This document shows, piece by piece, positions 36,842-46,302 of a stretch of DNA of 62,821 bases. Both the position numbers and the translations under genes were made by a program. The notes beneath the pieces are model-generated. The model was not told the DNA's origin. It saw nothing but the letters and a program-made list of their open reading frames with translations, and searched no databases. The stretch is from the NCBI RefSeq assembly GCF_001552655.1, contig NZ_BCRP01000018.1:1-62821 (forward strand), in the 5' to 3' direction. Source of the DNA: Alicyclobacillus kakegawensis NBRC 103104 (GTDB taxonomy: Bacteria; Bacillota; Bacilli; Alicyclobacillales; Alicyclobacillaceae). Each line of letters opens with the position of its first letter. The first letter of the stretch is position 1.

Positions 36842-37594
36842 GTGCGGTTGATAGGCAAACGAGCCGTTATTACAGGTGGAGGTAGTGGGATTGGTCGTGC
36901 AATAGCACTTAGGATGGCGGCCGAAGGTGCCGATATCGTTGTAAACTGGCTGGGTCAAAGTGAATCCACCATCGACCGTCTACGTGAGGAAATTGAAGGG
37001 CAAGGTCGGCGAGCCCACTTTGTGCAGGGTGACGTCTCCTTGGAACAAACGGCACGCACGGTGATTGAGACCGCAATTGAAAAACTTGGTGGAATCGACA
37101 TCCTTGTCAACAATGCGGGGATATTGACGCAATCACCGATTCATGAGATGAGTGTGGAGATATGGGACCGTATGATTGAGGTAGATTTACGGAGCGTTTT
37201 TCTGACTACCAGATTCGCTGTTCCACACATGATGAAGCAGCGGTACGGTCGCATCATTAGTATTGCATCGCAGTTGGGACAAAAAGGTGGAGTCGATTTA
37301 AGCCATTATGCCGCTGCGAAAGCCGGCGTCATCGGATTCACTAAATCTATAGCTTTGGAATTGGGAAAATACGGAATCACCGCGAATTGTGTGGCGCCAG
37401 GTCCGATTGAAACGGAGCTGATACGTGGATTGGATGACGATTGGAAGCAAGCCAAGCGCAATGAATTGGCTATCCCTCGATTTGGGACAGTTGAGGAAGT
37501 AGCCCCGACCGTAGTTTTCCTCGCGAGTGATCCAGACGGAAGTCTATATACCGGGCAAACTCTTGGTCCAAACTGCGGAGACGTGATGTTATAA
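36842..37594 (+). CDS. Short-chain dehydrogenase/reductase (SDR)
   Basis: 250 residues from GTG 36842 (AAGGGAG 9 bases upstream). Classical SDR features: VITGGGSGIGRAIAL (cofactor site), NNAGILTQ, catalytic Ser in ISIASQLGQ, YAAAKAG (Tyr-x3-Lys) and VAPGPIETEL. It is a cytoplasmic NAD(P)-dependent oxidoreductase. It follows the imidase-like gene after an intercistronic hairpin and is likely part of the same transcript. Substrate unknown. Confidence 0.92.
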   Translation: MRLIGKRAVITGGGSGIGRAIALRMAAEGADIVVNWLGQSESTIDRLREEIEGQGRRAHFVQGDVSLEQTARTVIETAIEKLGGIDILVNNAGILTQSPIHEMSVEIWDRMIEVDLRSVFLTTRFAVPHMMKQRYGRIISIASQLGQKGGVDLSHYAAAKAGVIGFTKSIALELGKYGITANCVAPGPIETELIRGLDDDWKQAKRNELAIPRFGTVEEVAPTVVFLASDPDGSLYTGQTLGPNCGDVML

Positions 37595-37636
37595 ACAGCA
37601 GCAAATCATAAGTTTGTAGGAAGGATTGAATCATCG

Positions 37637-37996
37637 ATGTGTGTGTTATGTGGTGAGTTGATTACTCAGATTCATTGGACGGATAAGTTGTCTGGTGAGG
37701 ATGAGCAATCTACAACCATTGTCGGAGGCGCAAGTCAGCGTACCCGCACGCGAGATCATCATCACCGGGTAAAGATTTTAAACGAGGTTCTTGAATTTTA
37801 CGGATTGAATGTGCGGTACTGGGCGGGAAATCGGTATATGATATCGGATCGTAAGGGTAACTCGGTACTATGCACAAACCTGTCTGAAGTTTGGACAGAA
37901 GCCCAAAACCTTGCTGGACAGCCAGTCGATCCTACCGATTCACGCCTGGTGAACCATCTCAGCCTTATCGGCGACGTCAAGGGGAATATGGGGTAA
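37637..37996 (+). CDS. Small CxxC protein upstream of a CobW-type GTPase
   Basis: 119 residues. The N-terminus MCVLCGELITQIHW carries a CxxC pair, and a His cluster (RDHHHRV) follows about residue 34; the remainder is soluble and unremarkable. Its stop overlaps the start of the next gene (TAATG), a strong sign that it works with the CobW-type GTPase. Cys and His residues suggest metal binding, so it could be a client or partner in metal delivery (inference). Weak AGGAAGG upstream at a long distance. Confidence 0.75.
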   Translation: MCVLCGELITQIHWTDKLSGEDEQSTTIVGGASQRTRTRDHHHRVKILNEVLEFYGLNVRYWAGNRYMISDRKGNSVLCTNLSEVWTEAQNLAGQPVDPTDSRLVNHLSLIGDVKGNMG

Positions 37997-39009
37997 TGAA
38001 GACGGACAAGATTCCTGCTTTTGTGGTCACCGGATTTCTGGGCAGTGGTAAAACGACATTGCTTCAGAAAATGCTGAGACATGGTAGATGGAGAAACTCG
38101 GCTCTCATCGTCAATGAATTTGGTCAGGCTTCGATTGACCATCACCTATTAAACGCTGCCGCTGAAGAACTGTCTCTCATCGGTGGTGGATGCGCTTGTT
38201 GTCAAAAGCGTGAGGACCTTGCGAGAGAATTGTCTAAGTTGATAAACCGCAAAGACTCTCAAATCCTCACCGGTGTAGTCATCGAAACTACAGGCCTTGC
38301 CGATCCGGCCCCCATGGTATTCACAATCCTTACCGATCCTATGTTGCAGCACCATTTTCGTATCGGTGGCATTCTGACAACGGTTGACAGCGTAAATTAT
38401 CCTCGACAAACCGGCAACCATCCGGAACTCTCCAAACAAATTTCTTTGGCAGACGTCATAGTGGTCACGAAACGCGACCTCGTTGATTCTGTGACGGAGG
38501 AACAGGTATTTGGCAGAATCCGTGCGTTGAACCCGACTGCAAAAATCTTTATTTCAGAACACGGAAATATGGATTTTAATGCCTTGTTCGCTGCACTGGA
38601 TTGGTCTGCCGAGACAAGTGGGAATATCCTGCCCCATGCGATTACCGTAGATAAAAAACTTGAAAATTCACATATTTATCAAACTGAAACGCAATCCGTA
38701 TCCATTTCATTTGATGGTCCTATCGACTGGTCAGCGTTCGGAGTATGGATGAGTATGCTCTTGTTCGCTCGCGGAGAACATGTGTTACGGGTAAAAGGAA
38801 TACTCGACGTTGGTAACGATGGACCGGTGGTCTTAAATGGGGTGCAACATATCATCCATCCACCCGAACATTTATCAGATTGGTCAGGCCATGACCGCCA
38901 AACCAGAATCACATTCATTTTAAGGGGGATTCATGCGGAGGAAATGATCAACTCTCTCCATGCCTTCCGTCATTTGCTTGGGGCTCGACCCATCTTACTT
39001 AATGCGTGA
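37996..39009 (+). CDS. CobW/COG0523-family GTPase (metallochaperone type)
   Basis: 337 residues from ATG 37996. P-loop GFLGSGKTTLL near the N-terminus, the metal-binding GGCACC (CxCC) motif about residue 65, ETTGLADPAP (Walker B region) and VTKRDL (guanine specificity). The C-terminal CobW_C region ends in a typical RKTRITFILRG-like segment (DRQTRITFILRG). The family couples GTP hydrolysis to insertion of zinc, cobalt or iron into proteins. It is the last gene of the sigma-54 operon and may metallate one of the hydrolases upstream, which need divalent metal. Confidence 0.92.
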   Translation: MKTDKIPAFVVTGFLGSGKTTLLQKMLRHGRWRNSALIVNEFGQASIDHHLLNAAAEELSLIGGGCACCQKREDLARELSKLINRKDSQILTGVVIETTGLADPAPMVFTILTDPMLQHHFRIGGILTTVDSVNYPRQTGNHPELSKQISLADVIVVTKRDLVDSVTEEQVFGRIRALNPTAKIFISEHGNMDFNALFAALDWSAETSGNILPHAITVDKKLENSHIYQTETQSVSISFDGPIDWSAFGVWMSMLLFARGEHVLRVKGILDVGNDGPVVLNGVQHIIHPPEHLSDWSGHDRQTRITFILRGIHAEEMINSLHAFRHLLGARPILLNA

Positions 39010-39495
39010 AACGCAATGGCTACTCCTAGTCCTGTCCGAATCTTCTTTGACGGACGGGCGAACGGACACTTCGTCGACTAAATCGGGTCGGAGGGATGCG
39101 CACTCCTGGTTTGGACTACATTTCCTGTGCTTATATCACCCTTTCATACGTTGAGCGGTGCGCGCGCGTCTTGGCGAAATGGTGGTCGTGATGCCGCTCA
39201 ACGTATCCATGAAACCCATCCCACCACCCGATTGGACATGTCATCGAAGATAGGAGCTGCCAGGGTAGACACACCCCTTCGATATTGCTCACGAGAATCT
39301 ACGTAGCGGCGTTTACGAATCATCACCATGTCATCGTGTGGCCTACCCGGGTGTGTAGTGTAGAACGTCTTTTGCAACAGTTACTAAAGGCGCGATTATT
39401 AAAACTCCATCAAGCCACATTGACAACGTTATCATTCTGTGCAATCATTAATTTATCAAATGTATTAATTAAATAGAGAAGGGGTGAGGTGATCA
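39010..39495. other. Region between the CobW gene and the sulfatase operon
   Basis: 486 bp without a gene. The marked structure is a perfect 13-bp inverted repeat annotated separately. The last 80 bases (39405-39485) are AT-rich and probably contain the promoter of the sulfatase operon, but I could not fix the -35/-10 boxes. Confidence 0.5.
39146..39206. repeat. Perfect 13-bp inverted repeat
   Basis: ATACGTTGAGCGG (39146-39158) and CCGCTCAACGTAT (39194-39206) enclose 35 bases. It could be an operator pair, the terminator stem of the CobW operon, or a remnant of a small mobile element; no transposase is nearby. Confidence 0.6.
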
Positions 39496-40842
39496 TTGAA
39501 AGTCATCTATTTCGACATCGATAGTCTTCGTCCTGACCATCTGGGCGTGTACGGCTATAAACGTCCGACATCCCCCAATATTGATCAAGTTGCTCGGGAT
39601 GGAATCGTGTTTACCAACTGCTATACGTCAGACAGCCCTTGCATGCCCTCCAGAGCGGCGACGATTAGTGGGCGGTTGGGGACGAGAACAGGTATTGTGA
39701 CACATGGATCACGCGGCGAAACCATGGATCTCAAAGTCGATACCTTACCGAACATCTTGCGCGTCGCAGGGGTCACGACTGCCGCCGTCTCTACCTTTGG
39801 AAGACATCCTTCTCCGTGGTTTTATGTCGGATGGGAAAATTTTTACGATCCAAAAGGTTGGCACTTTCAGGCCACTCCGGCTTGGAAGATCAACGAGATC
39901 GCCTTGGATTGGCTGGATGACCATGCAAAGGACGACTTCTTTCTCTGGGTACAGTACTGGGACGTCCACAGTGTGTACAATCCGCCGGAGTCCTGCGTGG
40001 ACGCAGTAAAATCGGACGATTATCCAGAATACCCGACCAAGGACCAGGTTCACAATCATCGGAACGATGTGTTTTGGCATTCGGCCGGCATGATGGGGAT
40101 TGATTCCTACGAGACGTACAAGCATGTGGTGGACCTGTACGATGCTGAGATTCGATATGTTGATTATCACATCGGTCAGGTCCTGAAGAAACTCGATTCG
40201 TTAGGGATAAGCGAGGACACGGCCATCATCATTTCCGCCGATCATGGTGAGGAACTTGGCGAGCATGGGGTCTACATTGAGCACTGGAGTGTCTATGATG
40301 GCACAAACCGTGTTCCGCTGATCGTGCGTCTTCCGAAAGCTTTGCAGCAATCGGGAGTCAGGCACGACTTGGTCTACCAAATGGATTTGTCCGCAACAAT
40401 ACTGGATTTGTTTGGCGTCCGCGTTCCCGAGAAATGGGATGCGAAATCTCTGCTTTCCGGGGACAGCCGAACGCACCTGGTGTGCGGACATGGGTTGTAC
40501 ACGGCTCAACGAGCCGTCATAACGGAAAATTGGAAATTAATCCGGACCTATCATCCGGGTCAGTGGGATATCCCTAATGTGCAACTTTTTGACCGGAAGC
40601 ATGATGTATTCGAACAGCACTCCGTGGCGCATGAGCACAGGAGTGTGGTGAAGGAGTTAATGGATTACTTGACGGATTGGGAATCGCGCGTCGCCGGCGA
40701 GACGGATCCCATGAAGGTGAACGCGCTGTACGGCCCGCCGGGAATTCAACTCTACGGCCAGCAGGCGATGGAGGCCTATGAGAAGCACCGCCGCGTGATG
40801 GATTTTGTTTTGCCGGATCGCAAGCCTTCCATTGACCCCTGA
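39496..40842 (+). CDS. Cytoplasmic type I (formylglycine) sulfatase 1
   Basis: 448 residues from TTG 39496 (GGGTGAGGTGA just upstream). N-terminal metal-site Asp residues in YFDIDSLRPDHLG, the modification motif CMPSRAATISGR (CxPSR, Cys type) near residue 51, and ADHGEELGEHG near residue 250. There is no signal peptide, so hydrolysis of the sulfate ester should occur inside the cell after import. The Cys must be converted to formylglycine; the FGE gene at 46.3 kb can do this. First gene of the sulfatase-ABC cluster. Confidence 0.92.
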   Translation: MKVIYFDIDSLRPDHLGVYGYKRPTSPNIDQVARDGIVFTNCYTSDSPCMPSRAATISGRLGTRTGIVTHGSRGETMDLKVDTLPNILRVAGVTTAAVSTFGRHPSPWFYVGWENFYDPKGWHFQATPAWKINEIALDWLDDHAKDDFFLWVQYWDVHSVYNPPESCVDAVKSDDYPEYPTKDQVHNHRNDVFWHSAGMMGIDSYETYKHVVDLYDAEIRYVDYHIGQVLKKLDSLGISEDTAIIISADHGEELGEHGVYIEHWSVYDGTNRVPLIVRLPKALQQSGVRHDLVYQMDLSATILDLFGVRVPEKWDAKSLLSGDSRTHLVCGHGLYTAQRAVITENWKLIRTYHPGQWDIPNVQLFDRKHDVFEQHSVAHEHRSVVKELMDYLTDWESRVAGETDPMKVNALYGPPGIQLYGQQAMEAYEKHRRVMDFVLPDRKPSIDP

Positions 40843-40883
40843 TTGGGAATCTCGTGAAGACAGTGTATGGGCGGTGAGAACGA

Positions 40884-41627
40884 TTGCGAAGGGTTTACCC
40901 TGCGATTTCAATTGTCGGCGGAATTGCCTTGTGGTGGGTACTCGCACTCATCCCTGCGTTCAGTAAGGTGTTGCCGACACCCATAGCGGTGCTGCAGGCG
41001 GTTCCCCAGCAACTTCATGCGGGGCTGGGGACGAACATCGGCATGAGCTTGATGCGGGTAGGCATTGGCTTTGCCATAGCGTTGGTTCTTGCGGTTCCCA
41101 TCGGGTTCTTGATGGGGTGGTACCGATGGGCCCAGGGATTGCTTGAACCCTGGATCCAGTTTTTTAGAACCGTGCCTCCCATAGCGTTGATTCCAATGGT
41201 CGTGATTATTTTCGGCATCGGTGAATCGGCGAAGATATTCGTCATCTGGACCGCCGCATTTTTAACCATCGTGATTTCCGTCTATCAGGGCGTGAAGAAC
41301 GTGGACACCACTCTGTTGAAGGCGGCCAGAGTGCTTGGGGCCAATGACTTCAATCTGTTTTGGGATGTGGTCATCCCCGCCTCTTTTCCATACATTCTCG
41401 TCGGCATCCGGCTGGGTCTCGCGAGCGCTTGGAGCACTTTGGTGGCTGCAGAACTTATCGCGAGTCAGCATGGGCTCGGCAGCATGATTGAGCAGGCTGG
41501 GTTGTACTACCAGGTCTCCGTCATTGTCATGGGGATTTTCATCATTGGCATCATCGGGTTTCTCATGGACCGGGGCGTTCTCTGGATGGAAAGGAGGCTG
41601 ACGAGGTGGCAGGAGACATTGAAATAG
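40884..41627 (+). CDS. ABC transporter permease (SsuC/TauC type)
   Basis: 247 residues from TTG 40884 (GGTGAG 5 bases upstream). Six membrane segments and the cytoplasmic EAA-like loop (RVLGANDFNLFWDVVIPAS). The family takes up sulfonates, sulfate esters, nitrate or thiamine precursors. Placement between two sulfatase genes points to sulfate esters. The last 22 bases overlap the ATPase gene. Confidence 0.92.
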   Translation: MRRVYPAISIVGGIALWWVLALIPAFSKVLPTPIAVLQAVPQQLHAGLGTNIGMSLMRVGIGFAIALVLAVPIGFLMGWYRWAQGLLEPWIQFFRTVPPIALIPMVVIIFGIGESAKIFVIWTAAFLTIVISVYQGVKNVDTTLLKAARVLGANDFNLFWDVVIPASFPYILVGIRLGLASAWSTLVAAELIASQHGLGSMIEQAGLYYQVSVIVMGIFIIGIIGFLMDRGVLWMERRLTRWQETLK

Positions 41628-42388
41628 GCTCTCAACATGTCATCAAAGTAGAGAACGTGACGAAGGCATTTGCGACCGGTAAGGGAACCCATGTGGTCTT
41701 AGACAACGTGAATTTGGAGATTAACGAGGGGGACTTCATCTGTGTGGTCGGTCCTTCTGGATGCGGGAAGACCACCCTGCTGAACATTCTTGGCGGGCTG
41801 GAGAGGGCCGACGGAGGAACCGTTTTGCACAGAGGAGTTCCTGTCGAGGGCCCGCATCCCAGTCGCGGTGTCATCTTTCAGCAATACGCACTCTTTCCGT
41901 GGAAGACTGTTCTCGGAAATGTGGAGTTTGGATTAAAACTCAAAGGGATACCCAAACGTGAGAGAACAGAAATAGCGCTTCATTATTTGGATCTAGTTGG
42001 ACTCACAAAGTTTAAAGATGCCTATCCCAAGGAACTGTCCGGGGGCATGAAACAACGCGTGGCCATCGCCAGGGCGTACGCGGTCGATCCCGAGGTCCTG
42101 CTCATGGACGAGCCGTTTGGGGCCTTGGATGCTCAAACCCGCGGCCAATTGCAGGAAGAGCTTCTCAAAACGTGGGAAAAGGAGAAGAAGACTGTCTTCT
42201 TCATTACGCACGACGTGGAAGAAGCGGTCATATTGGCCAACCGCGTCATCATGATGGACGCCCATCCAGGGCGAATCAAGAAGGAGTTGAAGGTTGACTT
42301 ACCATACCCGAGAAATCAGGAAACCAAGCTTCTGGATAGTTTTACACATCTGAAGAACGAAGTGTGGATGAATGTCTACCGTCACTAA
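41606..42388 (+). CDS. ABC transporter ATP-binding protein (SsuB/TauB type)
   Basis: 260 residues from GTG 41606 (AAAGGAGG 9 bases upstream). Walker A GPSGCGKTTLL, Q-loop IFQQYALFPW, signature LSGGMKQRVAIARA, Walker B VLLMDEPFGALD and the switch His in FFITHDVEEA. It powers the importer formed with the adjoining permease and lipoprotein. Overlapping start shows translational coupling with the permease. Confidence 0.95.
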   Translation: MAGDIEIGSQHVIKVENVTKAFATGKGTHVVLDNVNLEINEGDFICVVGPSGCGKTTLLNILGGLERADGGTVLHRGVPVEGPHPSRGVIFQQYALFPWKTVLGNVEFGLKLKGIPKRERTEIALHYLDLVGLTKFKDAYPKELSGGMKQRVAIARAYAVDPEVLLMDEPFGALDAQTRGQLQEELLKTWEKEKKTVFFITHDVEEAVILANRVIMMDAHPGRIKKELKVDLPYPRNQETKLLDSFTHLKNEVWMNVYRH

Positions 42389-42413
42389 TTTCAATTTCAA
42401 GGGGGATTTTTCA

Positions 42414-43439
42414 ATGAAACGTGTGATGCTGGCTGGTGCAATTTCTTTGGCTTCTGTCGTCGCTTTGGCTGGTTGCGGCACGAGCAGTGAGAATTCAACC
42501 AACGCCCAGACTTCGAAAGACAAGGAATCTGGAAAGCTCCCTGTCGTTCGCGTTGCGTACATGCCTGATATCCATGGGGCGGCTCCACTGGCGATTGCCC
42601 AAAAGGAAGGGTACTTCAAGCAACAGGGCATTGATGTGCAGCCTGTGAAATTCACGAGTGGGCCGCCCGAAATCGATGCGATGGCGGCAGGACAAGTTGA
42701 TATCGCGTACATTGGGCCGGGCGCCATCTTCCTGGCCGCAGAAGGCAAGGCCGACATTGTTGCCGTTGATAGCCTGAATGTGGGTGACATGATTTTGGCG
42801 AATCCGAAGTCGGGCATTAAAACGCTGGCGGACCTGAAGGGGCATACCATCGGTGTGCCAAAAGGAACGTCAGGAGAGATGATCCTCAACCTGGCCCTGA
42901 AAAAGGCAGGGTTGACCCCGTCGGATGTCAAAATCGTGAATATGGATGTGTCCAGTGAAGTGAGCGGCTTTGTGGCTGGGCACGTGGATGCTGTGGCCAC
43001 ATGGAATCCTTACACATCCGAGATACAAAAGCAGATGCCGAACACAGTGGTCTTGGCGACGGACAGGACATTCATGCCTGAATTTACGTTTCCGCAGGTA
43101 TGGACAGCCAGCCCAAGTTTTGAGAAGTCTCACAGTGACCTGGTCCAAAAATTTGTCAATGCTTTAGCCGAAGCGAATGACTGGCGAATGAACCATGTCC
43201 AGCAGGCGGTCTCAATGACGGCTTCCTTCACCGGCGCGCCAGCCGCTTCCCTGCAATCCCAAGCAGGCACGACGGATTGGTTGAGTTCCTCCCAAATTCG
43301 GTCCTACATGGTCGACGGGACTGTCGATGGGTGGATGAAAAATTTGGAGGAGCAGTTTGTACAGAGCGGAACCCTGCCTAAGGTGGTTAATCCGTCAACG
43401 TTTGTGAATGAGAAATACTACAAGAACATCTCCAAATGA
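42414..43439 (+). CDS. ABC transporter substrate-binding lipoprotein (SsuA/NrtA type)
   Basis: 341 residues from ATG 42414 (AAGGGGGA 7 bases upstream). Signal sequence with lipobox ALAGC (Cys near residue 22), then VRVAYMPDIHGAAPLAIAQK, YFKQQGIDVQP and GQVDIAYIGPGA, typical of the NMT1/SsuA group. It should capture the organosulfur ligand outside the membrane. The start lies 25 bp after the ATPase stop. Confidence 0.93.
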   Translation: MKRVMLAGAISLASVVALAGCGTSSENSTNAQTSKDKESGKLPVVRVAYMPDIHGAAPLAIAQKEGYFKQQGIDVQPVKFTSGPPEIDAMAAGQVDIAYIGPGAIFLAAEGKADIVAVDSLNVGDMILANPKSGIKTLADLKGHTIGVPKGTSGEMILNLALKKAGLTPSDVKIVNMDVSSEVSGFVAGHVDAVATWNPYTSEIQKQMPNTVVLATDRTFMPEFTFPQVWTASPSFEKSHSDLVQKFVNALAEANDWRMNHVQQAVSMTASFTGAPAASLQSQAGTTDWLSSSQIRSYMVDGTVDGWMKNLEEQFVQSGTLPKVVNPSTFVNEKYYKNISK

Positions 43440-43489
43440 TGGGTTGCTTTGTCTGTGCTGTGCGCATGGTGCAATGATGAAATGGAGAG

Positions 43490-45010
43490 ATGGAAGTGGC
43501 GCAAGTGAGGCCAAACGTCCTGCTGATTACGACTGATCAACAACACGCGAACACGATTCATGCATTGGGGAACTCCGTGATAAAGACCCCGAATCTGGAC
43601 GCCTTAGCCGCACGTGGCGTGAGTTTTGGGAGGACATACGTTACCAATCCGGTATGTTCCCCAAGCCGAGCTTCTATCTTGACAGGTGAATATCCATCGC
43701 GGCACGGATGCTGGAATATTGGTGTGAAATTAGATGAAGGCCGACCGCGCATAAGCGATGCATTCAGCGCGGCGGGGTATCGCACAGCTCTGTTCGGCAA
43801 GACCCACTTCCAGCCTGTCCTGGCAGAGGGGAGTTTTGAGGCGCGCCCGCACACTTTTGATAGAGATTTTTGGCGACATTGGGATGGCCCGTATTACGGC
43901 TTTCAAAAAGTCAAGATGCTCCACGGTCACGCTGACGAGATATCCTCTGCGGGCATGCACTATGGCGTCTGGTTGGAGGATCAAGGCATCGATATTGACA
44001 AGTATTTCGGCCCGAATGGCGGCTATCGCGAGGGGAGGTGGGACCTCCCCGAGGAATTTCACTATACCAGGTGGACGGCTGACCAAACGATAGAGTTCCT
44101 CGAGCAGCACGACACGGATCAGCCATTCTTTGTGTGGTGCAGTTTCCAAGATCCCCACAACGCGTTCTTGGTGCCGGAACCATGGGACCAGATGTACGAT
44201 ATTGAGGATCTGCCCGAGTTTATCCGGCGGCCCGGTGAAATGGACGACAAGACCCTTTTGCACAAGTGCCTCATTGAGGACAGGCTGGATGAAATGGATG
44301 TCGAAATCACCGCCGATCCGAACCATCCAACGAAAGGCATACAGTGTCTTGGGCCGACGACGGACAAAATCGGTGAAACGCGCGCCAAACGGTGGCTGGC
44401 CGCCTATTACGGTATGATCAGTCTGATTGATCATCACATTGGTCGACTGATGCAGACTCTTGATCGACTCGGGCTGACCGAAAATACGGTTGTCATCTTC
44501 ACATCGGATCATGGTGATTATGCGGGTAACCACGGACTGTGGTTAAAAGGCCCGCTTCACTACGAGGACGTGATACGCGTTCCGTTTATCGTAAGCTGGC
44601 CAGGGCACATTCCGCAAAATGTCCAGAGTCAGAGTTTGCAAAGTCTGGTCGATCTCGCACCTACCTTGTGTGACTTGTGCCAAATTGGGAACGCACCTAG
44701 TGTCCAAGGTGTGAGCCAGCTTCACACCTGGATGAACCCGCATGAATCCGTGCGGAACTATTGCCTGATTGAGAATCGTGCCGAACCCGCGTTTTATGTC
44801 AAGACCATCGTTGACGAGCGGTACAAGCTCAACTATTTTCTGGGCCGCAATGAAGGAGAACTGTATGATTTGCAGGAGGATCCGCACGAATTCGTGAATT
44901 TATACAACGATCCGGCTTACACCGATGTTGTATTGCGAATGATGAAGGCCATGATAGACATGTATGGACAGCTCGAAGGACCGTATCCGCCCCGCTTGAG
45001 TTTCGCGTAG
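43490..45010 (+). CDS. Cytoplasmic type I (formylglycine) sulfatase 2
   Basis: 506 residues from ATG 43490 (GGAGAG very close; GTG 43496 is an alternative). NVLLITTDQQ metal site, modification motif VCSPSRASILTGE (CxPSR), and FTSDHGDYAGNHGLWLKGP with the metal-site Asp-His and active-site Lys. There is no signal peptide. The sequence is longer than and distinct from sulfatase 1 and resembles arylsulfatase/choline-sulfatase-like members, so the two probably act on different or successive ester groups. Confidence 0.92.
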   Translation: MEVAQVRPNVLLITTDQQHANTIHALGNSVIKTPNLDALAARGVSFGRTYVTNPVCSPSRASILTGEYPSRHGCWNIGVKLDEGRPRISDAFSAAGYRTALFGKTHFQPVLAEGSFEARPHTFDRDFWRHWDGPYYGFQKVKMLHGHADEISSAGMHYGVWLEDQGIDIDKYFGPNGGYREGRWDLPEEFHYTRWTADQTIEFLEQHDTDQPFFVWCSFQDPHNAFLVPEPWDQMYDIEDLPEFIRRPGEMDDKTLLHKCLIEDRLDEMDVEITADPNHPTKGIQCLGPTTDKIGETRAKRWLAAYYGMISLIDHHIGRLMQTLDRLGLTENTVVIFTSDHGDYAGNHGLWLKGPLHYEDVIRVPFIVSWPGHIPQNVQSQSLQSLVDLAPTLCDLCQIGNAPSVQGVSQLHTWMNPHESVRNYCLIENRAEPAFYVKTIVDERYKLNYFLGRNEGELYDLQEDPHEFVNLYNDPAYTDVVLRMMKAMIDMYGQLEGPYPPRLSFA

Positions 45011-45055
45011 AACCACCCGGGGAGCTGCCTTCACAGACAAGAGGTGACCCTTGCG

Positions 45056-46234
45056 ATGATTGGCCAGAATGTAAACCGTACAAAGCACCTGAATCGCTAC
45101 TTGGTTTTAAAAACGGTTTATCAGTACGGGCCAATCAGTCGCTTGGCGATTTCGAAGATCACCCATTTGGCAGCGGCAACCATCTCCAACATCACATCCG
45201 AGCTCATCTCCGACGGAATTCTCGTTGAAACGGATCGGGTGGCTTCTCAAAGCAGAGTGGGCAGAAGAGAGATCTTGATTGATGTGAACGCGGATGGCCG
45301 ATACGTCATCGGCGTTCACATCGGGAGAAAGATTCTTAGCTGCAGTGTGATTAATTTGAAGGGTGAGATCCTGCAAAGAGAAGACCATCTCTCGGAAGAC
45401 CAGTCTGTCGATGAGACCGTAGCGCTGATTGAGGCGTTCGTTCGCAAGCTAACCGTAAACCAGGAAAAAGTGTTGGGAATTGCCCTGGGAGTCAATGGAT
45501 GGGTGGATTTCTTTTCTGGCACTGTGAATCGGCGCCCTAATGAGCGCTGGGCCAATGTACCCTTGGTGGAATTTGTTCAGAGACGAACGGGCGCGCGCGT
45601 GGTGATGGACAACAACGTAGTGGGGATGTCACTGGCGGAAAAACTCATGGGTCTCGGGAAACCGTTGAACAATATGCTTTTCCTGTACGCCGATGTGGGT
45701 GTGGGCGCTGGGTTGATAAGCAATGGCGTTCCCTATCGGTTTGGTCCTGTGAATGTGGGGCACATTTCCATTCGCCAGGACTCCGATGAATGCTGGTGCG
45801 GAAGCGTTGGATGCGTGGAGCTGTTCGCGGGCACCGATAACATTCTAAGAAAAGTGAAATCATTGTATCCCCATTATTTCGCGAACGGGGACATAGATAT
45901 ATCTGACTTGATTGCGCTTGAAAACGTCCCCGAAATCCGGGAGGTGTTCCAAGAAGTCGGAGCCTCCCTGGGTATCGGCTTAACCAACACGATGAACGTG
46001 TTGTCTGTACCGCATGTGATTGCCTGTGGCCGGATATTTGACAGTGAAGTCGTGTGGAATGAACTGAAACATGTCCTAACCAAGAGAGTCATTACCGGGC
46101 CTGTCACAATCCAGAAGTCCGCATACGGTGTGCATGAGATTGGCGTGCTGGGAGCAGGCAGTTTGGGCATCTACCACTTCATGCTGGTTGGCGGATTGCC
46201 AGATCTGGAACGGGAACTCATGCCATACATCTAG
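45056..46234 (+). CDS. ROK-family transcriptional regulator
   Basis: 392 residues from ATG 45056 (AGAGGTG 9 bases upstream). An N-terminal MarR-like HTH (GPISRLAISKITHLAAATIS) is followed by a ROK domain with VIGVHIGRK, LYADVGVGAGLISNG and the zinc motif CWCGSVGCVE. ROK regulators usually repress sugar-use genes and release DNA on binding a sugar or sugar derivative. That suggests the sulfated substrate of this cluster is a carbohydrate-like ester (inference). Confidence 0.93.
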   Translation: MIGQNVNRTKHLNRYLVLKTVYQYGPISRLAISKITHLAAATISNITSELISDGILVETDRVASQSRVGRREILIDVNADGRYVIGVHIGRKILSCSVINLKGEILQREDHLSEDQSVDETVALIEAFVRKLTVNQEKVLGIALGVNGWVDFFSGTVNRRPNERWANVPLVEFVQRRTGARVVMDNNVVGMSLAEKLMGLGKPLNNMLFLYADVGVGAGLISNGVPYRFGPVNVGHISIRQDSDECWCGSVGCVELFAGTDNILRKVKSLYPHYFANGDIDISDLIALENVPEIREVFQEVGASLGIGLTNTMNVLSVPHVIACGRIFDSEVVWNELKHVLTKRVITGPVTIQKSAYGVHEIGVLGAGSLGIYHFMLVGGLPDLERELMPYI

Positions 46235-46302
46235 GCGGTATTTCTCGATGGACTTATCACCTCCAGTACGTGCCTGATGATTTCAAACGGGGGGATCTGC
46301 GA

